NCBI GenBank assembly: GCA_030770545.1
Contig: JAUCMP010000026.1
Location: forward strand, 4,630,501-4,694,500
DNA from: Macropodus opercularis
Taxonomy: Eukaryota > Chordata > Actinopteri > Anabantiformes > Osphronemidae
Length of the DNA stretch: 64,000 nt
Reading direction: 5' to 3'
Shown here: positions 61,607 to 64,000 of the stretch, piece after piece
How positions within the stretch are numbered: position 1 is the stretch's first letter
Layout: the number at the start of each line of letters is the position of its first letter
Program-made: the position numbers and the translations under genes
Notes under the pieces: generated by a model
What the model saw: only the letters and a program-made list of their open reading frames with translations
Databases searched by the model: none
What the model was told of the DNA's origin: nothing

Positions 61607-62860
61607 TTTCGTCAGATAGACTCTACTAGTTGTATACATGTCCATGCTTGTATGAGCATCAGAGACGAACGTGTCAGATCCTTCCCACAGCTGGCGATGG
61701 ATGGATACGCAGGCACAGCAGCTCTAGATTTGTTTCTAACTTACTTGGACTCCTTCATCTCCACAAAGCTTGATGACTTAATTTCAACAAATAAATGATC
61801 TAAATCATACACATATCTGTTAAACGCACTAAAATTAGTTTTGTTCTCTGTCAAAGTGACAGACACTGATGTTTGTCATTTCTAGACTGAAGTGCTGTAA
61901 TTCACCACCTAATGACAATAAATTAAAAATAATAATAATGAAATAAATCACTTACAGTTTGCTGAATGAAAATGTTTTTGGCAGCTTTACCTGCATGTTT
62001 AAGTGGTAACAGCAGAGGTCTCCCTCTCACCAACTAACAATCATTAAAGCCTTTGATTCCCACTGAGGGAGAAGCTCCGTGACAGGACAGGTCAGATGTG
62101 TAGGTTTGTTTTGTGAACTTCCCCAGCGACATGTATTTAAATATAACAGACGTTTTCTACCAAGAGACACATTTACAAGAATAATATTTAAATTCGTATG
62201 ATCAAATGGTTTGTATGTCCAAAAGTTAAATTGTAAGATATTTAATAAACAAGTATAGAGAAACAATATAGAAATGTGTTGAAAAGAATAGACAGATGCC
62301 TGGTCTGATATGAACACATTGTAGTTTTGAGTTACTCTCATAATTCTCTTGGTACTTCAGCTTGTTGTTTTTTTTACTCTTGACACCCTCGGGCTTTTTA
62401 AATACTTTTCCTCCATGAGAATCCAACTGACAGCTCCTAACTAGTTTCACGGCTCTAGATCCTAGACTATGTTGCATCTGAGGTGACGTTGGGTGTGTCT
62501 TTACCAAGTGAACCACGTGGTGGAGCAGGAAACGTTCGTTTCACAGGCTGGATCTGAATAAAGGAGAAAGTTAAAGGGATTTCCCCCTCATATTAGCAGG
62601 GAATAGGTTGGAGAGCTGTACCCAGTGCGCCGGGCTTGACGCGCTCTGTCCCTCCCCGTGCGTAAAAAGGCGAGAACGCAGATCGACGCAGCTCCGCGTC
62701 CGCCCCAGCTCACCTGAAGCAGCGCAGGCAGACGCAGGTACGCACAGGAGCGGAGCCGGAAGACGAGCAGCTCGACCTGTCCTCGCAGCGTTGAACTTTT
62801 TCTGCATAACCGTGGGTATTTCTGAGCCATATGCCTTTTTGGAATGACATCGGAGCGAAC
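61607..62860 (+). other. Receptor 3'UTR and promoter region of the lipid phosphatase gene
   Basis: The receptor poly(A) signal AATAAA is at 61790-61795. A CpG-rich stretch at 62620-62800, with a weak TATA-like TAAAAAG at 62663-62669, is the likely promoter of the downstream gene. An in-frame upstream ATG at 62831 exists. No other gene recognised. Confidence 0.5.
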
Positions 62861-62921
62861 ATGTCAGAGCAGCGAAAGAAGCTGCTTCTGATTGGGGCGG
62901 ACATTCTCTGTCTGTTTGTAG
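62861..62921 (+). CDS. plpp2: Phospholipid phosphatase 2, first coding exon (partial gene)
   Basis: First exon of a lipid phosphate phosphatase, an integral membrane enzyme that dephosphorylates phosphatidic acid, lysophosphatidate and sphingosine-1-phosphate. Only 20 codons plus one base are present (MSEQRKKLLLIGADILCLFV), ending at a GTGAGT donor after 62921. The sequence starts the first transmembrane helix and resembles the conserved LDVLCLLVA opening of PLPP proteins, with a matching exon boundary. The in-frame ATG at 62831 would add ten residues; 62861 fits the family better. PLPP3 also begins with a similar helix after a longer N-terminus, so the paralogue call rests mainly on the neighbouring THEG gene, as in human 19p13.3. 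The rest of the gene is outside the window. Confidence 0.6.
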
Positions 62922-64000
62922 GTGAGTCACCAACTTTTCATTCAGGTCCTGACTGTATGGCTGGTGTTGTACAGGACGGATCAAAGCCAGTGGCGCAGAA
63001 CCAAAACATTCCACAAATTCGCCATCGTGACAGTTGTGACTGCACAACACTCCCACTCGTGATTTACAGCCGGTGTCACACATAAACCACATGTTTGTGG
63101 ATTCTTCTGCACCACTGGACAAACTTATCAACGCGTGATTGAGATTGTGTGATAGGCTTAAAATGTGACTTGCACAATGCCCTGTTGCCAAAGAGCCACA
63201 GTGGACACAGTGAGTGTACTGTGGGGACAGTTAAACACGTAAGCAAGCGTCGTCACACCGCGTTGTTCGAGCAGGCCGGTGTTTCTCAACGCTCGCTGGG
63301 ATTTCACTGGTGCCACTGCGCTGATTGGCTCGCTGGGTCATTGTGGGACATTTTGTGGGTCATCGCAGTCTGAGGCTCTCTGAGATGATGATGATGATGA
63401 TGGACTCGCTTCCACTCGCTGGTTGAGTTTGTTGTGAGTGCTTGGATGGATAATGCCCATGCTGTGGATGGATACCCATGTTCCTTCCTGCACCTTTTGG
63501 CCCCTTTTCTTTTTCCAATGCAGTGTTGACGAGGAAGAGCAAAGTTCACTGGCAATGAATCTCTGTGTGCGATAGAGAAAATCCTGTTTTGGAAGCAGCA
63601 GATCAAGTGTCTGCTCGGCTCAGGTTGGCTTCTCGCCTTTCTGCTGCTTGTGTGACTATAGTAGAGCGAAGACAAAGCAGCTTGTTCTGACTTGCTCAGC
63701 CTTTTCAATACGACTTAAATCCATTGGCAGAGCTGCCACCTTCCAGCAGCTGGAAGGCTGATCCCCTTTATTTCATTACTTTATTTTAATACCTGGGTCA
63801 ACTTGAGCTTTACTGCAGCGGGATCCCAGCAGAACATCTGACTCTGTGAGAGGAATGATAATCACTGTTCTTCTGTCTAAGCCTGTCTACACTCAAAATG
63901 TGTGCACGCCGTCAAGGAATCCGCCGTTTCGTGCCGTTGATTCGTTTTTTGCTGTTGTGACATCGTTATTTGTGTTGATTAATGACTGAGTAGATCTTTG
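62922..64000 (+). other. plpp2: Start of plpp2 intron 1
   Basis: No further exon found before the window ends. A short trinucleotide (GAT)n tract lies at about 63383-63402. Confidence 0.5.

Overview
The window is nuclear DNA from a ray-finned fish, most likely a percomorph teleost with a compact genome. The genes are split by short GT-AG introns, the CA/GT and AT microsatellites are typical of teleosts, a complete DIRS-type tyrosine-recombinase retrotransposon is present, and the gene content corresponds mainly to human 19p13 (DIRAS1, GNG7, GADD45B, MAP1S, YJU2, SHD, THEG, PLPP2). No prokaryotic, viral-genome or CRISPR features were seen.

Layout. 1-6 kb: intergenic, with a pair of overlapping perfect palindromes. 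6.1-7.1 kb (+): diras1, a two-coding-exon Ras-like GTPase. 13.5-17.4 kb (+): GC-rich promoter region and the two coding exons of gng7, a G-protein gamma subunit. 20.6-26.6 kb: a ~6.0-kb DIRS retrotransposon read on the minus strand, with 146-bp identical inverted terminal repeats, an internal complementary region, and open gag-like, RT/RNase H and tyrosine-recombinase frames. 29.1-30.4 kb (-): gadd45b. 31.4-34.1 kb (-): an IFI44-family interferon-induced gene with a TLDc and a GTPase-like domain and a canonical ISRE at its 5' exon. 35.8-42.5 kb (-): map1s, nine coding exons, 1319 aa. 43.2-43.8 kb (-): a CART neuropeptide gene. 44.8-46.9 kb (+): yju2, a splicing factor. 48.7-52.3 kb (+): shd, an SH2 adaptor. 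54.1-55.7 kb (+): a THEG-repeat sperm protein gene. 56.4-61.6 kb (+): a 14-exon class I cytokine receptor of the gp130/IL-12R/IL-27R type. 62.9 kb to the end (+): first coding exon of a lipid phosphate phosphatase, probably plpp2.

Every multi-exon model was assembled by hand from GT-AG splice sites with phase bookkeeping. Each gives a continuous frame of the family's expected size and ends at a stop codon, except the last gene, which runs off the window. The genes do not form one pathway. The strongest items beyond routine annotation are the apparently intact DIRS element (including a circle-junction-like internal region and an unusually long second open frame across RT), the map1s-cart adjacency that mirrors MAP1B-CARTPT in mammals, and the long-tailed cytokine receptor. 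I did not find anything I would call a new biological system.
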